Assembly: GCA_964429695.1 (NCBI GenBank)
Contig: CAYSCS010000022.1
Coordinates: 17,296 to 81,295 of the forward strand
Direction: 5' to 3'
DNA length: 64,000 bases
DNA from: CAYSCS01 sp964429695
GTDB lineage: Bacteria > Acidobacteriota > Aminicenantia > Aminicenantales > Aminicenantaceae
The notes under the pieces were generated by a model that was not told the origin of the DNA, did not search any database, and saw only the letters and a program-made list of their open reading frames with translations. Position numbers and translations under genes: made by a program. Positions 42,443-51,779 of this stretch are shown here, one piece after another (within the stretch, counting starts at the first letter, position 1; each line of letters starts with the position of its first letter).

Positions 42443-45148
42443 CTACTTTCTCAGTCTTGAATTCTGGACTTTTTGTTTAAGTTCATTTAGAAGATTAAGC
42501 GCTTCAAGAGGGGTCATGTTCTGAATGTTAAGAGCTTCAATCTCATCCCTGATCTCTTTTAAGATTTCTCTCTCTCTATCTTCTTCAAAAAGAAGAAGCT
42601 GAGCCTTATCCCTTCTTTTTGAATCGCTATAAGATATTCTGGGTAATCCCCACTCATCCAGTTCCTTTTTTTCCAAGTTGAAGAGAACCTCTTTTGCTCT
42701 CTCCACTACTTCTTGAGGAATCCCAGCCAGCTTAGCCACATGAATTCCATAGCTCTGATCAGAAGGACCGGGGGAAATCTTTCTTAAGAAAATTATGTCA
42801 TCCTTCCATTCTTTCACTGAGACATGATAATTCTTGATGCGCGGCTGGGTTAAAGCAAGTTCTGTCAGTTCGTGATAATGGGTGGCAAAAAGAGTCTTGG
42901 CTCGAACATCTTCTTTCTCGCTTAAATATTCTGCCACAGCCCAAGCTATGCTGAGTCCGTCAAAGGTACTCGTTCCTCTACCAATTTCATCGAGAAGAAT
43001 GAGACTCTTTGGAGTAGCATTATTTAAAATGTTCGCCGTTTCAATCATCTCTACCATGAAAGTCGATTGACCCGAGGTGAGAAAATCCATGGCTCCAATT
43101 CTGGTGAAAATTCGATCTATTACTCCTATCTTGGCTTTTTTGGCAGGGACGAAACTACCCATTTGAGCAAGAATCGTGATCAAAGCGATTTGCCTCAAAT
43201 AAGTGGATTTCCCTCCCATGTTGGGTCCAGTGACAATCAGAATTTGATTGTTTTCGGTATCGAGGAGAGCATCATTGGGTATGAACGGTTCTTCAATCAT
43301 CTCCTCGATCACAGGGTGTCTCCCCTCTTTAATCTCAATCACATCCCCCTCAAAGACTTCTGGACGAGAGTAATTTCTTTTTGCAGCTACTTCTGCAAGG
43401 GAAGAAATGACATCCAGATAAGCGAGGGATGAAGCAATTTTCTGGAGTCTTGGAGTGGATTTTGAAACTTCTTCTCTCACCTGAATAAATAGTCTGTGCT
43501 CAAGCTCAGCAATACGTTCCTCTGCATGCAAAACTTTCTCTTCATATTCCTTCAGCTCTAGAGTAATGAAGCGCTCGGCATTAGCCAGCGTCTGCTTACG
43601 GATGTAACTTTCTGGTACAAGATGAAGATTTGGTCTTGTCACCTCAAGGTAATAACCAAAAACTTTATTGAATCCAACCTTCAAGGAATTTATACCTGTT
43701 CTTTCCCTTTCTTTTTTTTCAAGAGATGAAATGAAGGACTTCCCTGAGTGGCTTATCTTCCTCAATTCATCTAGTTCATCGTCATAACCATCCCTAATGA
43801 TTCCCCCTTCAGTAAGGAGAAAGGCAGGCTCATCAAGAATTGAATTTTCTATTATATTTGCTATATCTTCTGCCAAATCCCATTCATTGACCATCTCTTT
43901 GATCGGTTCTGATTCGAAAGAAGAAATTAAGGACAGAACTTCTGGTAACAAACGGAGCGACTTTTTCAAGAGGACAAGGTCTTTAGGATGGGCAACTCCA
44001 AGAGAAATCTTACCCGTTAGTCTCTGGAGGTCATATATCCCTTTCAGCTTTTCCCTAATTTCAGACCTTTCGATGGTCTTCTTTAAAAATTCTTCAATTG
44101 AATCAAGTCTTCTTTTTATAGTAAAAAAATCTTGAAGAGGCTGAATCACCCATGACCTCAAGAGGCGAGAACCCATGGGAGTCACTGTTTCATCTAAAAT
44201 TCCGAGCAACGAGCCCTTCACGCTTCCATCTCTTAAGTTTCTCACGAGCTCCAGGTTCCTTATCGCCGTGGCATCTAACCTCAGATATTCTCTGGAGGGA
44301 AGATACGAAAGCTTAGAGACCAAGGTGAGGGAATCTTTTCTAATTTTCTTTAGGTAATGAATTAATGCTCCTGCAGCCCGGGTAGCGAGCTCTTTTTGAA
44401 TGAGCCCGAACCCTTCAAGAGTCTTTACTTTAAAATGGTTCAAGAGAAGCTCTCTTGTTTGAATAAGGTCAAAAACCCACTCTTCAACAGGACTCTTGAG
44501 CACAGAAGACATGCTGTTCAATAGCAACAACTTTTCAACTCTCTCCTCTTCCCCTTCAGGAAAAACTATTTCTTTTGGAGAAAACTTGAAGACCTCATCA
44601 ACCAGGCTCCTCTTCTCTTGAGAATCGCTCTGGGCTACTTTCATAGTCCCCGCGCCAAGGTCAAGCAGGGCCATTCCCCAGTCATCGCTTTCCCAGTAGA
44701 GGCTTGCAATGTAGGTGCTTTCTTTTTCTCCATCCTCTCCAAGCTCAACAGCCGTCCCAGGTGTTAGAACCTTAACCACTTCCCTTCTTACTACTCCCTT
44801 AGCTTCCTTGGAGTCCTCAACCTGTTCACAGATAGCAACCCTGAAACCATTCTTGAGAAGTTTCGAAATGTAAGAATCAGCAGCGTGATAAGGTACACCA
44901 CACATCGGTACTTTCTGTCTGGAAGTCAGGGTAATATCAAGCACTGAAGAGGCTATCTTTGCATCTTCAAAAAACATTTCATAAAAATCTCCGAGCCTGA
45001 AGAACAATAAGGCATCTTGGTGCTCTTTCTTAATCCGGGCGTATTGCTCCATCATTGGGGTTGAGAATTCTCTTCTTTTCATCATCTTATGTAAACTATA
45101 CTCGTCACTGTCTGTTTTTTCAAGATGACTGCTTACTGAAAAGAGCAT
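42443..45148 (-). CDS. mutS: DNA mismatch repair protein MutS
   Basis: The mismatch-binding domain has the Phe-x-Glu motif in GDFYEMFFEDA; the clamp and lever domains follow, then the ABC-type ATPase with GPNMGGKSTYLRQIA and LDEIGRGTSTFDGLSIAWA, and the helix-turn-helix end. The N-terminal 21 residues before the Met pair at 45085 are not typical, so translation may start at 45085 (family-like MMKRREFSTPMMEQY). Neither start has a clear Shine-Dalgarno. 880-901 residues. mutL is not in the window. Confidence 0.96.
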   Translation of the reverse strand: MLFSVSSHLEKTDSDEYSLHKMMKRREFSTPMMEQYARIKKEHQDALLFFRLGDFYEMFFEDAKIASSVLDITLTSRQKVPMCGVPYHAADSYISKLLKNGFRVAICEQVEDSKEAKGVVRREVVKVLTPGTAVELGEDGEKESTYIASLYWESDDWGMALLDLGAGTMKVAQSDSQEKRSLVDEVFKFSPKEIVFPEGEEERVEKLLLLNSMSSVLKSPVEEWVFDLIQTRELLLNHFKVKTLEGFGLIQKELATRAAGALIHYLKKIRKDSLTLVSKLSYLPSREYLRLDATAIRNLELVRNLRDGSVKGSLLGILDETVTPMGSRLLRSWVIQPLQDFFTIKRRLDSIEEFLKKTIERSEIREKLKGIYDLQRLTGKISLGVAHPKDLVLLKKSLRLLPEVLSLISSFESEPIKEMVNEWDLAEDIANIIENSILDEPAFLLTEGGIIRDGYDDELDELRKISHSGKSFISSLEKKERERTGINSLKVGFNKVFGYYLEVTRPNLHLVPESYIRKQTLANAERFITLELKEYEEKVLHAEERIAELEHRLFIQVREEVSKSTPRLQKIASSLAYLDVISSLAEVAAKRNYSRPEVFEGDVIEIKEGRHPVIEEMIEEPFIPNDALLDTENNQILIVTGPNMGGKSTYLRQIALITILAQMGSFVPAKKAKIGVIDRIFTRIGAMDFLTSGQSTFMVEMIETANILNNATPKSLILLDEIGRGTSTFDGLSIAWAVAEYLSEKEDVRAKTLFATHYHELTELALTQPRIKNYHVSVKEWKDDIIFLRKISPGPSDQSYGIHVAKLAGIPQEVVERAKEVLFNLEKKELDEWGLPRISYSDSKRRDKAQLLLFEEDREREILKEIRDEIEALNIQNMTPLEALNLLNELKQKVQNSRLRK

Positions 45149-45226
45149 AATTTATGCTTTTTTAAATTATAAAAAATCTCCTCAAAGTTAATGCTTTTTT
45201 TGCCAAATTCAGAGTAATTAAAAAAG

Positions 45227-45316
45227 GTTCATCTCCCTGAAAGTTGATAAAAATAATGTTAATTATCGAGTGGCTGCATGAAAGATCCCCTCGAGGCAAA
45301 TTGAGGAGAATGGGCC
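45227..45316 (+). repeat. Dispersed intergenic repeat, partial copy C
   Basis: Matches the first third of copy A, starting at TTCATCTCCC (45228 vs 38591), through AGTTGATAAAAAT, to a block like GAGGAAA...AGGAATGAGAGCC. More diverged than copy B. It lies 40 bases before copy B in the same orientation. Confidence 0.6.
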
Positions 45317-45356
45317 AAAATTCTAACAAGATAATGTAAGGTTAATCTTCAGACTT

Positions 45357-45559
45357 ATTGATAAAATGTTAATCTTCGCCCGAGTAATAGGAAGATATCT
45401 TCGAGGAAACCGAAGGAATAAGATCCGCAGTATATGCTGGAGAATCAAAGAAGGACCTTTTTGCGTTCCTCCTAATTTTAATCTTAAACCCCAAAATTGA
45501 AAGAAGATATGTAATTCTTTTTTCTTATGAGACTTTACCAACTAATTTGGAGAAGACCC
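45357..45559 (+). repeat. Dispersed intergenic repeat, copy B
   Basis: Aligns with 38607-38810 (copy A) over essentially the same length, 203 vs 204 bases, with few gaps. A local hairpin CTTCG-AGGAAAC-CGAAG is possible in this copy, but the pairing is not kept in copy A. No conserved frame. An open frame across it on the minus strand (72 codons) is not supported by copy A. Confidence 0.75.
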
Positions 45560-45739
45560 ACTATTAGATTAAAAGAAGATTTCCATTTCTTTTCTTTTTC
45601 ACCTTCGCATATTTCTCCACTTTTCGGGACTTTAGCCTGAAAAATAAGATGAATTTGTGCTGGGTCAGATACATCAGTGACACTCTGGGTTAAGTCAGGT
45701 ATCATTATGTATTAACATCAAATTCGGCTATACAGGTTC

Positions 45740-46157
45740 ATGATTCCCGGTTCAGAGTTTATTCGCACTCTTTTGTGCCAGGAGACAATCACTAAGGAAG
45801 CGTCCACGAGGCTGAAGTAATTTGATTATTATCGTGGCTTTGGCAATGTGTGGAAGACATGCCGGCATTTTTGTATCTCATCCCAGGCGTTCTAGAGGTG
45901 GAAGAATCGATTTGATCCCTGTGACCTGGCTGCTCTGGAGGAGGAACCGAGATTTCTGCACAGGTTTTGCTGTTCTTTAAAGAGTGACCCGCGGTGGAGA
46001 AGGTTTGCGGGCTTCGGGAACAATTCGCTCCATGGGGGGGAAAGATAAGTTGGCTTTTTTATTGTGGTGGGAGGGAAGAAGAATCTCTGGCTCGACGGTG
46101 GACATATGCTTAAATTACATCAGCTCCCATCATGCTCTGGACTACCTCACGACCTAG
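45740..46157 (+). pseudogene. Decayed integrase-type (IS481/IS3-like) transposase, 5' fragment
   Basis: From ATG 45740 the frame reads like the N-terminal helix-turn-helix region of integrase-type transposases (FDYYRGFGNVWKTCRHF, SQAF-RWKNRFDPCDLAALEE). It is broken by TAA at 45818-45820, where a Trp is usual, and by TAG at 45893-45895, where a Tyr is usual. The match then continues in other frames: LREQFAPWG (about 46011-46037) and GKDKLAFLLWWEGRRISGSTVD (46038 on, ending at TAG 46155). At least two nonsense changes and two frameshifts are needed. The DDE catalytic core is missing. The family name is by pattern only. Confidence 0.75.
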
Positions 46158-46494
46158 ATGAATATATTGCCGAGGGAAAAGAAATCAGAGAGCCCAAATA
46201 TCACCAATGTCCTCACCCCCTAAAAAATCTTGACACCTTCAATAGAGAATCATATTCTTATGAAAAGTGTTGAAGTAAGTAAATTAACAAATTATTTAAA
46301 TTTGATTTAAATTTTAAGCAAATTAGCCGGGAGGTAAAAAACATTGGGGAGAGAAGATAATCTTTATCCTATTTAAATAAGCATGAAATTTTAAATTTAA
46401 GATAATGTGGGAATAAGCTTTAGAGATAATGATTCTATTTTTAACTAAGGCTGAATCTTATAATCTCAATCAAACTTAGAGCGAGGAGGGGGGT
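46158..46494. other. A+T-rich gap between transposase relic and truncated gene
   Basis: No gene seen. A perfect TATAAT (46459-46464) lies 30 bases before the ATG at 46495, but no good -35 stands at the right distance. The rest is low-complexity A+T-rich sequence. Confidence 0.4.
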
Positions 46495-46713
46495 ATGAGA
46501 AAGAACTTCTTTTTAATTATTTTGCTTGCAATCGTGCTAAGTTATCCTTCAGGCATCTGTTTTTCAGACTGGGGCGCTACGAAGAGGCTTACCTGGAATT
46601 CTGGCTCGTCCTACTGCCCAGCCATAGCCATCGATTCAAATAATAACCTCCATGTGGTATGGCGGGATTCGACGCCAGGTAATTATGAGATTTATTACAA
46701 GAAGGGAACATAA
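46495..46713 (+). pseudogene. Truncated exported repeat protein
   Basis: A strong GAGGAGG site and a good signal peptide (to SGICFS) precede one repeat-like unit, WGATKRLTWNSGSSYCPAIAIDSNNNLHVVWRDSTPGNYEIYYKKGT, which stops at residue 72. In exported proteins of this kind the pattern (P-A-I-A-x-D ... HVVWxD ... YEIYYK) recurs many times as beta-propeller-like repeats. Only one unit is left, so this is probably the surviving 5' end of a larger gene. A short expressed protein cannot be ruled out. Confidence 0.6.
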
Positions 46714-46796
46714 AGGAGAGAAAGAGGAATTTGCGAAAAGTTAAGGATAGCCTGAATAGGGAAAAGAGGAGAAAAGGATTTCTCATATAAAAAGTT

Positions 46797-46825
46797 TTGA
46801 CATCAGGTTAAGGGTATAGTATATG
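46797..46825 (+). promoter_or_regulatory. Promoter of pgsA, likely leaderless
   Basis: TTGACA (46797-46802), a 17-base spacer and TATATG (46820-46825). The predicted transcription start falls at or within 1-2 bases of the pgsA ATG (46833), and no Shine-Dalgarno is present. Confidence 0.55.
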
Positions 46826-46832
46826 TGCTTAA

Positions 46833-47375
46833 ATGAATATTCCCAATAGTTTGACTACTCTCAGAGTTCTTTTTATCCCCCTTCTTATTTTTTTTCTCCT
46901 CTCTCGATTTGAAGGAAAGGAAATACTTGCTTTCTTTGTCTTTTTGACAGCAGCGACAACAGATATGCTCGACGGTTTTTGGGCAAGAAAAAAAAAGCAA
47001 ACTTCTCCTCTAGGTCAGCTTCTTGACCCCATTGCAGATAAGCTCCTTGTATCCTCTGCCTTTATCTGCCTCGTAGAACTCGGAGCAGTCTCTTCATGGA
47101 TGGTTATCATCATCGTGGGACGGGAGCTTTCAATTTCAGGATTTAGAGCCATTGCTTCTGCAAAGGGAATCTCAATACCCCCCTCCTTCTTGGGCAAGCT
47201 AAAAATGAATGTTGAAACAGTAACAATCTGTCTTCTTATTCTGGGAAAGAAATATATGGGAAGATTTTACTTCTTAGCTCACTTAGGGCTTTGGTTAGTA
47301 ATCGTAACTGCCATTCTCTCAGCAGCTGAATACTATAAAAAATTTGGCCCTCGCATTCTTTCAAAAAGCTCCTGA
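46833..47375 (+). CDS. pgsA: CDP-diacylglycerol-glycerol-3-phosphate 3-phosphatidyltransferase
   Basis: Makes phosphatidylglycerol phosphate in the inner membrane. The CDP-alcohol phosphotransferase motif is present as TDMLDGFWARKKKQ followed by GQLLDPIADK, giving the required Asp residues. The N-terminus NIPNSLTTLRVLFIPLLIF is typical, with four to six membrane helices. 180 residues. It overlaps the convergent fabD by 15 bases. Confidence 0.94.
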   Translation: MNIPNSLTTLRVLFIPLLIFFLLSRFEGKEILAFFVFLTAATTDMLDGFWARKKKQTSPLGQLLDPIADKLLVSSAFICLVELGAVSSWMVIIIVGRELSISGFRAIASAKGISIPPSFLGKLKMNVETVTICLLILGKKYMGRFYFLAHLGLWLVIVTAILSAAEYYKKFGPRILSKSS

Positions 47376-48293
47376 GAGCTTTTCTTTAGCCTCTCTTAGG
47401 CTCGAAACATCCTCCACGTTAAGTACCGCAGGAGATGAATCCCAATTTCTTGCCGTTTTTTTAAGCAGCCCCGAGAGAACTTTTCCTGGCCCCAATTCTA
47501 CATAGATTTCAACTCTTTCATCATTCAATATCTCCATAGTTTTATACCATAGTACAGGACGGCTTACCTGTCTTTTGAGGGCATCCCTTGCTTCCTCTCC
47601 CTTAGTTATTATTCTGGCATCAACATTAGTGACGATGGGAAAAGATAAATCTTTAAATTCAATCTTATCTAAATCAAGGGAAAGCTTTTCTTCAGCACTC
47701 TTCATGAGCCGACAATGGAACGGTGCACTCACAGGGAGAATAACTGAACGAGGCGGGCTTATCAAACTTATGGCTTCTTCCACTGCCTGCTTTTGCCCGG
47801 CAATCACTATCTGTTCTCTACTGTTCCAGTTAGCGATTTCAACAATTCCACTTTTCACCTTGGAAAGTTCATTCTCGATTGTTTTATACTCCACACCTAA
47901 AAGAGCAGCCATCGCTCCTTCACCTACCGGAACTGCTTCCTGCATATATTTCCCTCTTTTATGCACTAGAACTATCCCATCTTCAAAAGTTAAAGACCCT
48001 GCCGCCACTAATGAAGAATATTCTCCCAGACTGTGACCTGCTGCTATCCAAGGTTTCTCGTCTAAAAGGAGATAGGCAATGTAACTCACTACAAGTAAAG
48101 CAGGCTGTGTGTTTTGAGTGAGCTTTAAATCCTCTTCAGGCCCCTCAAAACATATTTTAGAAATCTTATATCCTAAAGCTTCATCAGCCCTAGAAAAGAT
48201 CTCTTGAGCAAGAGAAAAATTCTCATAGAAATCCTTTCCCATACCTACTTGCTGAGAACCCTGGCCAGGAAATAAAAATCCTACTTTTTTCAT
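47361..48293 (-). CDS. fabD: Malonyl-CoA:acyl carrier protein transacylase
   Basis: Loads malonyl groups on ACP for fatty acid synthesis. FPGQGSQQVGMG at the N-terminus, the nucleophilic Ser in GHSLGEYSSLVAAG and the catalytic His in SAPFHCRLM are present. The frame extends 23 codons further upstream, but ATG 48293 has a near-perfect GAGGAG site and the family N-terminus. About 310 residues. Last gene of the long minus-strand run. Confidence 0.96.
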   Translation of the reverse strand: MKKVGFLFPGQGSQQVGMGKDFYENFSLAQEIFSRADEALGYKISKICFEGPEEDLKLTQNTQPALLVVSYIAYLLLDEKPWIAAGHSLGEYSSLVAAGSLTFEDGIVLVHKRGKYMQEAVPVGEGAMAALLGVEYKTIENELSKVKSGIVEIANWNSREQIVIAGQKQAVEEAISLISPPRSVILPVSAPFHCRLMKSAEEKLSLDLDKIEFKDLSFPIVTNVDARIITKGEEARDALKRQVSRPVLWYKTMEILNDERVEIYVELGPGKVLSGLLKKTARNWDSSPAVLNVEDVSSLREAKEKLSGAF

Positions 48294-48362
48294 TTCAACT
48301 CCTCTTTCCTCATTTATCCAGAAAATGAAAACCTTGTGAATTAAAATTATATTAATGTTCAC

Positions 48363-49004
48363 CTATTTGTTCACCATAATATCAGCTTGTTTTCTGAGAA
48401 TCGCCAGCCATTCAGCCTTGAGCTTTGAGATTTTATCTTTTCTTATTAAGGCTTCAACCTCATCCAGAACATCGACCAGGGGTAACACTTCAAGATCAAG
48501 CTCTTTTCTTTGAGGAATGTATTTTTCTCTATAATAATCTTCAAGTTCACTCAAGGCTATCCTGATTCCACCACTGAATCTTTGAGAAATAATTTTTTCA
48601 TAAAAAATCTTCTCTCTAAGATATAATTTCAATGCCTCTTCATCCAAGCCAAGCTCAAACATCCTTTTCTCCATTTCTTCAAGCCCAATTTCCATCGTTA
48701 TCTTTTGAAATAAAGAATCAACCTCCTCATTAGAAACCACGACTTTTTCTGCCACCATGGTCATCACAATCTTTAGGTTAATAAGATATTCGAGACTCTC
48801 TTGATAGGTGTCCTCAGAGGGCTCATTTCCCTCCTCTGTGAAAAGTGAAAATCTTTGAACAACCTTGACATCGAGCAGAGTAATCACCTCTCCATTCACA
48901 ACTGAGACAATTCTATCCACAATTTCACCCTTAAGAAAGCCTTTAAAGACAATAAGTCCCAAGATTAGGCATATGGCATTGCGGCCCTTAAAAATTTTTA
49001 TCAT
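48363..49004 (-). CDS. SurA N-domain-like periplasmic chaperone
   Basis: A signal-type hydrophobic N-terminus leads into VDRIVSVVNGEVITLLDVKVV, the start of the SurA N-terminal chaperone domain, and a helical region with YLREKIFYEKIISQRF. At 213 residues it lacks any parvulin PPIase domain. Placed 6 bases after bamA, it probably escorts outer-membrane proteins to BAM. A plain lipoprotein or PrsA-like role is less likely. Confidence 0.78.
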   Translation of the reverse strand: MIKIFKGRNAICLILGLIVFKGFLKGEIVDRIVSVVNGEVITLLDVKVVQRFSLFTEEGNEPSEDTYQESLEYLINLKIVMTMVAEKVVVSNEEVDSLFQKITMEIGLEEMEKRMFELGLDEEALKLYLREKIFYEKIISQRFSGGIRIALSELEDYYREKYIPQRKELDLEVLPLVDVLDEVEALIRKDKISKLKAEWLAILRKQADIMVNK

Positions 49005-49010
49005 CCTCGC

Positions 49011-51779
49011 TTAAAATACATTCCCGAGAGTGACAAAGACCAAGATTCTATCCTCACCCTTGGGAGCATCAAGATTCCAGCCAAGCTCCAGGCGAATTGG
49101 CCCGAGGGGTGTTCGGTAACGGAGCCCAAACCCCAAAGCATCATGGAGAGCCTTAAAGCTGAAATCTTTTCTCTTGGCAAAGACGTTTCCCTTATCGTAA
49201 AACACAGCTCCCAAGAGGTCCCTGTAAGCAGAAAGGATGGGGAAGGTAAATTCTAAGTTAATTAGACAAAGGGATTTTCCCCCTATTGGTTTCAAAGAAT
49301 CGGGATCTCTTGGCCCTAACTCATCAAAATTATTGCCTCGGAAAGAGTGGCTTCCCCCAGCGAAAAACCTTTCGTGAATAGGCATCCTTCCCCTTCCAAG
49401 GCCTAGCCTTGCTGTAGAGCTTAATGTCACCCTTGAAAATAAAGAAATATAATTCTGATATTTTAAAAAAATTTTAAGATAGTTGGATTCAGTTTGAAAG
49501 AGAGGATAGGCCCACTCGACATTGCTAGAAAAAAAAGAGCCTATTTGAGGATTGAAGGGGTCATCACGCGTGTCCCAGATGAAACTCCCAGATATGGAAG
49601 AGGTAGAGAAAGGAAAATGCTGGCGGTCAATCTCAGATTCTTTGATGCGAAGGTCGAGAAGAGTCGTGCTCGTGTATCTCAAGGTTGAAAATAGTCGAAT
49701 ATCTTTGGAGAAGGATTTGATCGTGGTCATGCTTATTCCTCTTCGGTCATAGCTATAACTCTTCCTTTCCTCTCTTTCTATCCAGGCATTTAAAAATGTT
49801 TGTAAAGGTAATCCGAAGAAATAAGGCTGCTCAAAAGAAACTACCCCTCTTTTCTCTTTAAGACTTACCTGGGCAATAAGACTAAGGTTGGAGGCTCGCC
49901 CAAAGGAATTGCTTCTAATCAATTCTGCGGTTAAACGCGGTCTGATGACATTGTTCCAGAACGACAACACCTGCGGTTCGTTCTTAGTCTCCAATCCCAC
50001 GCCAAGGCTTGCATAATTTCTTTTCCCCTCTCTTACCTGAATGATTAAATTTTCTCTCTCGGATGAGAGAAGAATTTCTTCAATCTTTACTTCTTCAAAC
50101 ACACCAAGATTCTCAAGCCTCCTTTTCGTTTCTCTGATTAAATCCTGAAAGGCATAATCCCCCTCCTTCACTCTTAGCTCCTTGAGTATGGTACCCTTCC
50201 TGGTGACAGAATTTCCCATGACGATTATTTTCTCAACCTTTACTCTATTTCCTTCTCTGATATCAAAAGTCACAGAGTACACCCCTTCCCCGACCTCTTC
50301 AACCCTCGCCTTTATGTTTGAGCCTCTCAAACCCTGGTTTAAATAGAAATTCTCAAGCCTCCCCACATCTTTTTCTATTTCAGGCTGAAAAAAGGGACCC
50401 CCTTCGACACTGTTTATCTGCTCCAAGAGCTTAGTTGAAGTGAAGAGCTTAGCTCCTTCAAATTTTAATTTCCCTATCTTTTGCTGTAATCCTTCGTGGA
50501 TTGAATAGATTACTCTCACTCCCTTTTTTTCTTTTTCGAACCTCATATTCACTCTTGCCCCGGGAAACCCTCTCGTCTTATAAAACGCCACTATTTCTCC
50601 AGGAAGTTCAAAGACTCGAGCTCCATCTATCCAGCTAAAAAAGGGAATCTTCTTTTTTATTCCCAAGAGCTCTTTCAAATCTGAAGCAGAAAAGTATTCC
50701 AAACCTTCAAAAACAATATCTTCGATGACATATTTATCGCCCTTTGAAATTTTATACCTCACGTATATTGTCTGTTCTTTTCTCTCCAGAGATGATTCTA
50801 CCCTGACAAATAAATAACCTTTTTTCCTCAAATAATTAATAATTTTTGCCTCTCCCTCGTCTAAACCCCATTCTTCGAAGATTCTTTCTTCCCAGATAGG
50901 AGCAAGAAGATTAAGAGGAATCTCTGCTCCGCTGATTATAAACTCTATTTTTTCATGGGGAATAACTCTTAAATTTAAGATGACAGTCGAGGCCTCTTCA
51001 TCAAATTCAACCTTCTCCTTCCTAATCTCCGCCCTGCGGAAATTCATTTCATTATAGAAATCCCTGAGTCTTTGAAGATCTTCCTCCACGACTGAGGGTA
51101 CATAAGAACTTCCCTCTCTGGTTTCCATCTTTCTCTTGAGCTCCTCTTCTCTAACCAATATCTCTCCTGAAAAAAAGATTTTCTCAACCGCAAATACCTT
51201 GGCAAAAAGGATATTGAAGACTATATCCAGCGTAAAAGCTTGATGGTCCTTATTGACTAAGGTGTCTATCTTTGGGTCGAAATAGCCCTGCTCATTTAAG
51301 ACCTTGACAAGCTCTTCAGTAGCTCTCTTCAATTTATGTTCAGAAAAAGAGCCGCCTTCGCGCAAGCTTGATATCCCTCTTTTGAGCGACTCAGGGGAGA
51401 CTTTGAGCGAGGTCAGGAATGAAATCTTCCTGACGAAGAAATTTCTGGATAAAATATAGGTCAGCCGTACCTCCCTCTCTCCCTCTTTTTGAACCTTAAT
51501 ATCAGAAAAAAGACCGGTTTTAAAGAGTTGTTTTATGCTCTGCGAGACTCTGTATGGTGAAAATGGTTCCCCTTCTTTGAGAGGAATTATTTGCTTGGTA
51601 TCTTCTTCTTTCTGAACTCCATCCATGACTACCACAATTTTATGAACGTGAGTTAAGTTAACGTCCTTGTTTTCGCATCCTGGAGACGACCCATAAAAGT
51701 CATCAGCGAAAAAGATTATGATTGAAAGTAAGATAGAGATTAAAGATATTTTTTCAAAACCTCTTATGAACCTTGACAT
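49011..51779 (-). CDS. bamA: BamA/Omp85-family outer-membrane assembly protein
   Basis: A signal-type N-terminus, several POTRA domains (about residues 40-580, with recurring patterns like KYVIEDIVFEGLEYFSASDL and VKVEKIIVMGNSVTRKGTI) and a C-terminal Omp85 barrel. The barrel has GLGRGRMPIHERFFAGGSHSFRG and GPIRLELGWNLD, and the chain ends in an aromatic residue. ATG 51779 starts the signal peptide and overlaps tamB by 26 bases; an upstream start at 51818 is possible. TamA is an alternative, since tamB is adjacent, but the number of POTRA domains fits BamA better. Confidence 0.88.
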   Translation of the reverse strand: MSRFIRGFEKISLISILLSIIIFFADDFYGSSPGCENKDVNLTHVHKIVVVMDGVQKEEDTKQIIPLKEGEPFSPYRVSQSIKQLFKTGLFSDIKVQKEGEREVRLTYILSRNFFVRKISFLTSLKVSPESLKRGISSLREGGSFSEHKLKRATEELVKVLNEQGYFDPKIDTLVNKDHQAFTLDIVFNILFAKVFAVEKIFFSGEILVREEELKRKMETREGSSYVPSVVEEDLQRLRDFYNEMNFRRAEIRKEKVEFDEEASTVILNLRVIPHEKIEFIISGAEIPLNLLAPIWEERIFEEWGLDEGEAKIINYLRKKGYLFVRVESSLERKEQTIYVRYKISKGDKYVIEDIVFEGLEYFSASDLKELLGIKKKIPFFSWIDGARVFELPGEIVAFYKTRGFPGARVNMRFEKEKKGVRVIYSIHEGLQQKIGKLKFEGAKLFTSTKLLEQINSVEGGPFFQPEIEKDVGRLENFYLNQGLRGSNIKARVEEVGEGVYSVTFDIREGNRVKVEKIIVMGNSVTRKGTILKELRVKEGDYAFQDLIRETKRRLENLGVFEEVKIEEILLSSERENLIIQVREGKRNYASLGVGLETKNEPQVLSFWNNVIRPRLTAELIRSNSFGRASNLSLIAQVSLKEKRGVVSFEQPYFFGLPLQTFLNAWIEREERKSYSYDRRGISMTTIKSFSKDIRLFSTLRYTSTTLLDLRIKESEIDRQHFPFSTSSISGSFIWDTRDDPFNPQIGSFFSSNVEWAYPLFQTESNYLKIFLKYQNYISLFSRVTLSSTARLGLGRGRMPIHERFFAGGSHSFRGNNFDELGPRDPDSLKPIGGKSLCLINLEFTFPILSAYRDLLGAVFYDKGNVFAKRKDFSFKALHDALGFGLRYRTPLGPIRLELGWNLDAPKGEDRILVFVTLGNVF

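Noticed and set aside
45323..45541. A 72-codon open frame on the minus strand inside repeat copy B.
   Set aside because: The homologous copy A does not keep this frame, and there is no ribosome site, so it is not a gene.
46064..46273. A 69-codon plus-strand open frame after the transposase relic.
   Set aside because: It is an alternative frame of the relic; the transposase-like residues lie in the neighbouring frame.
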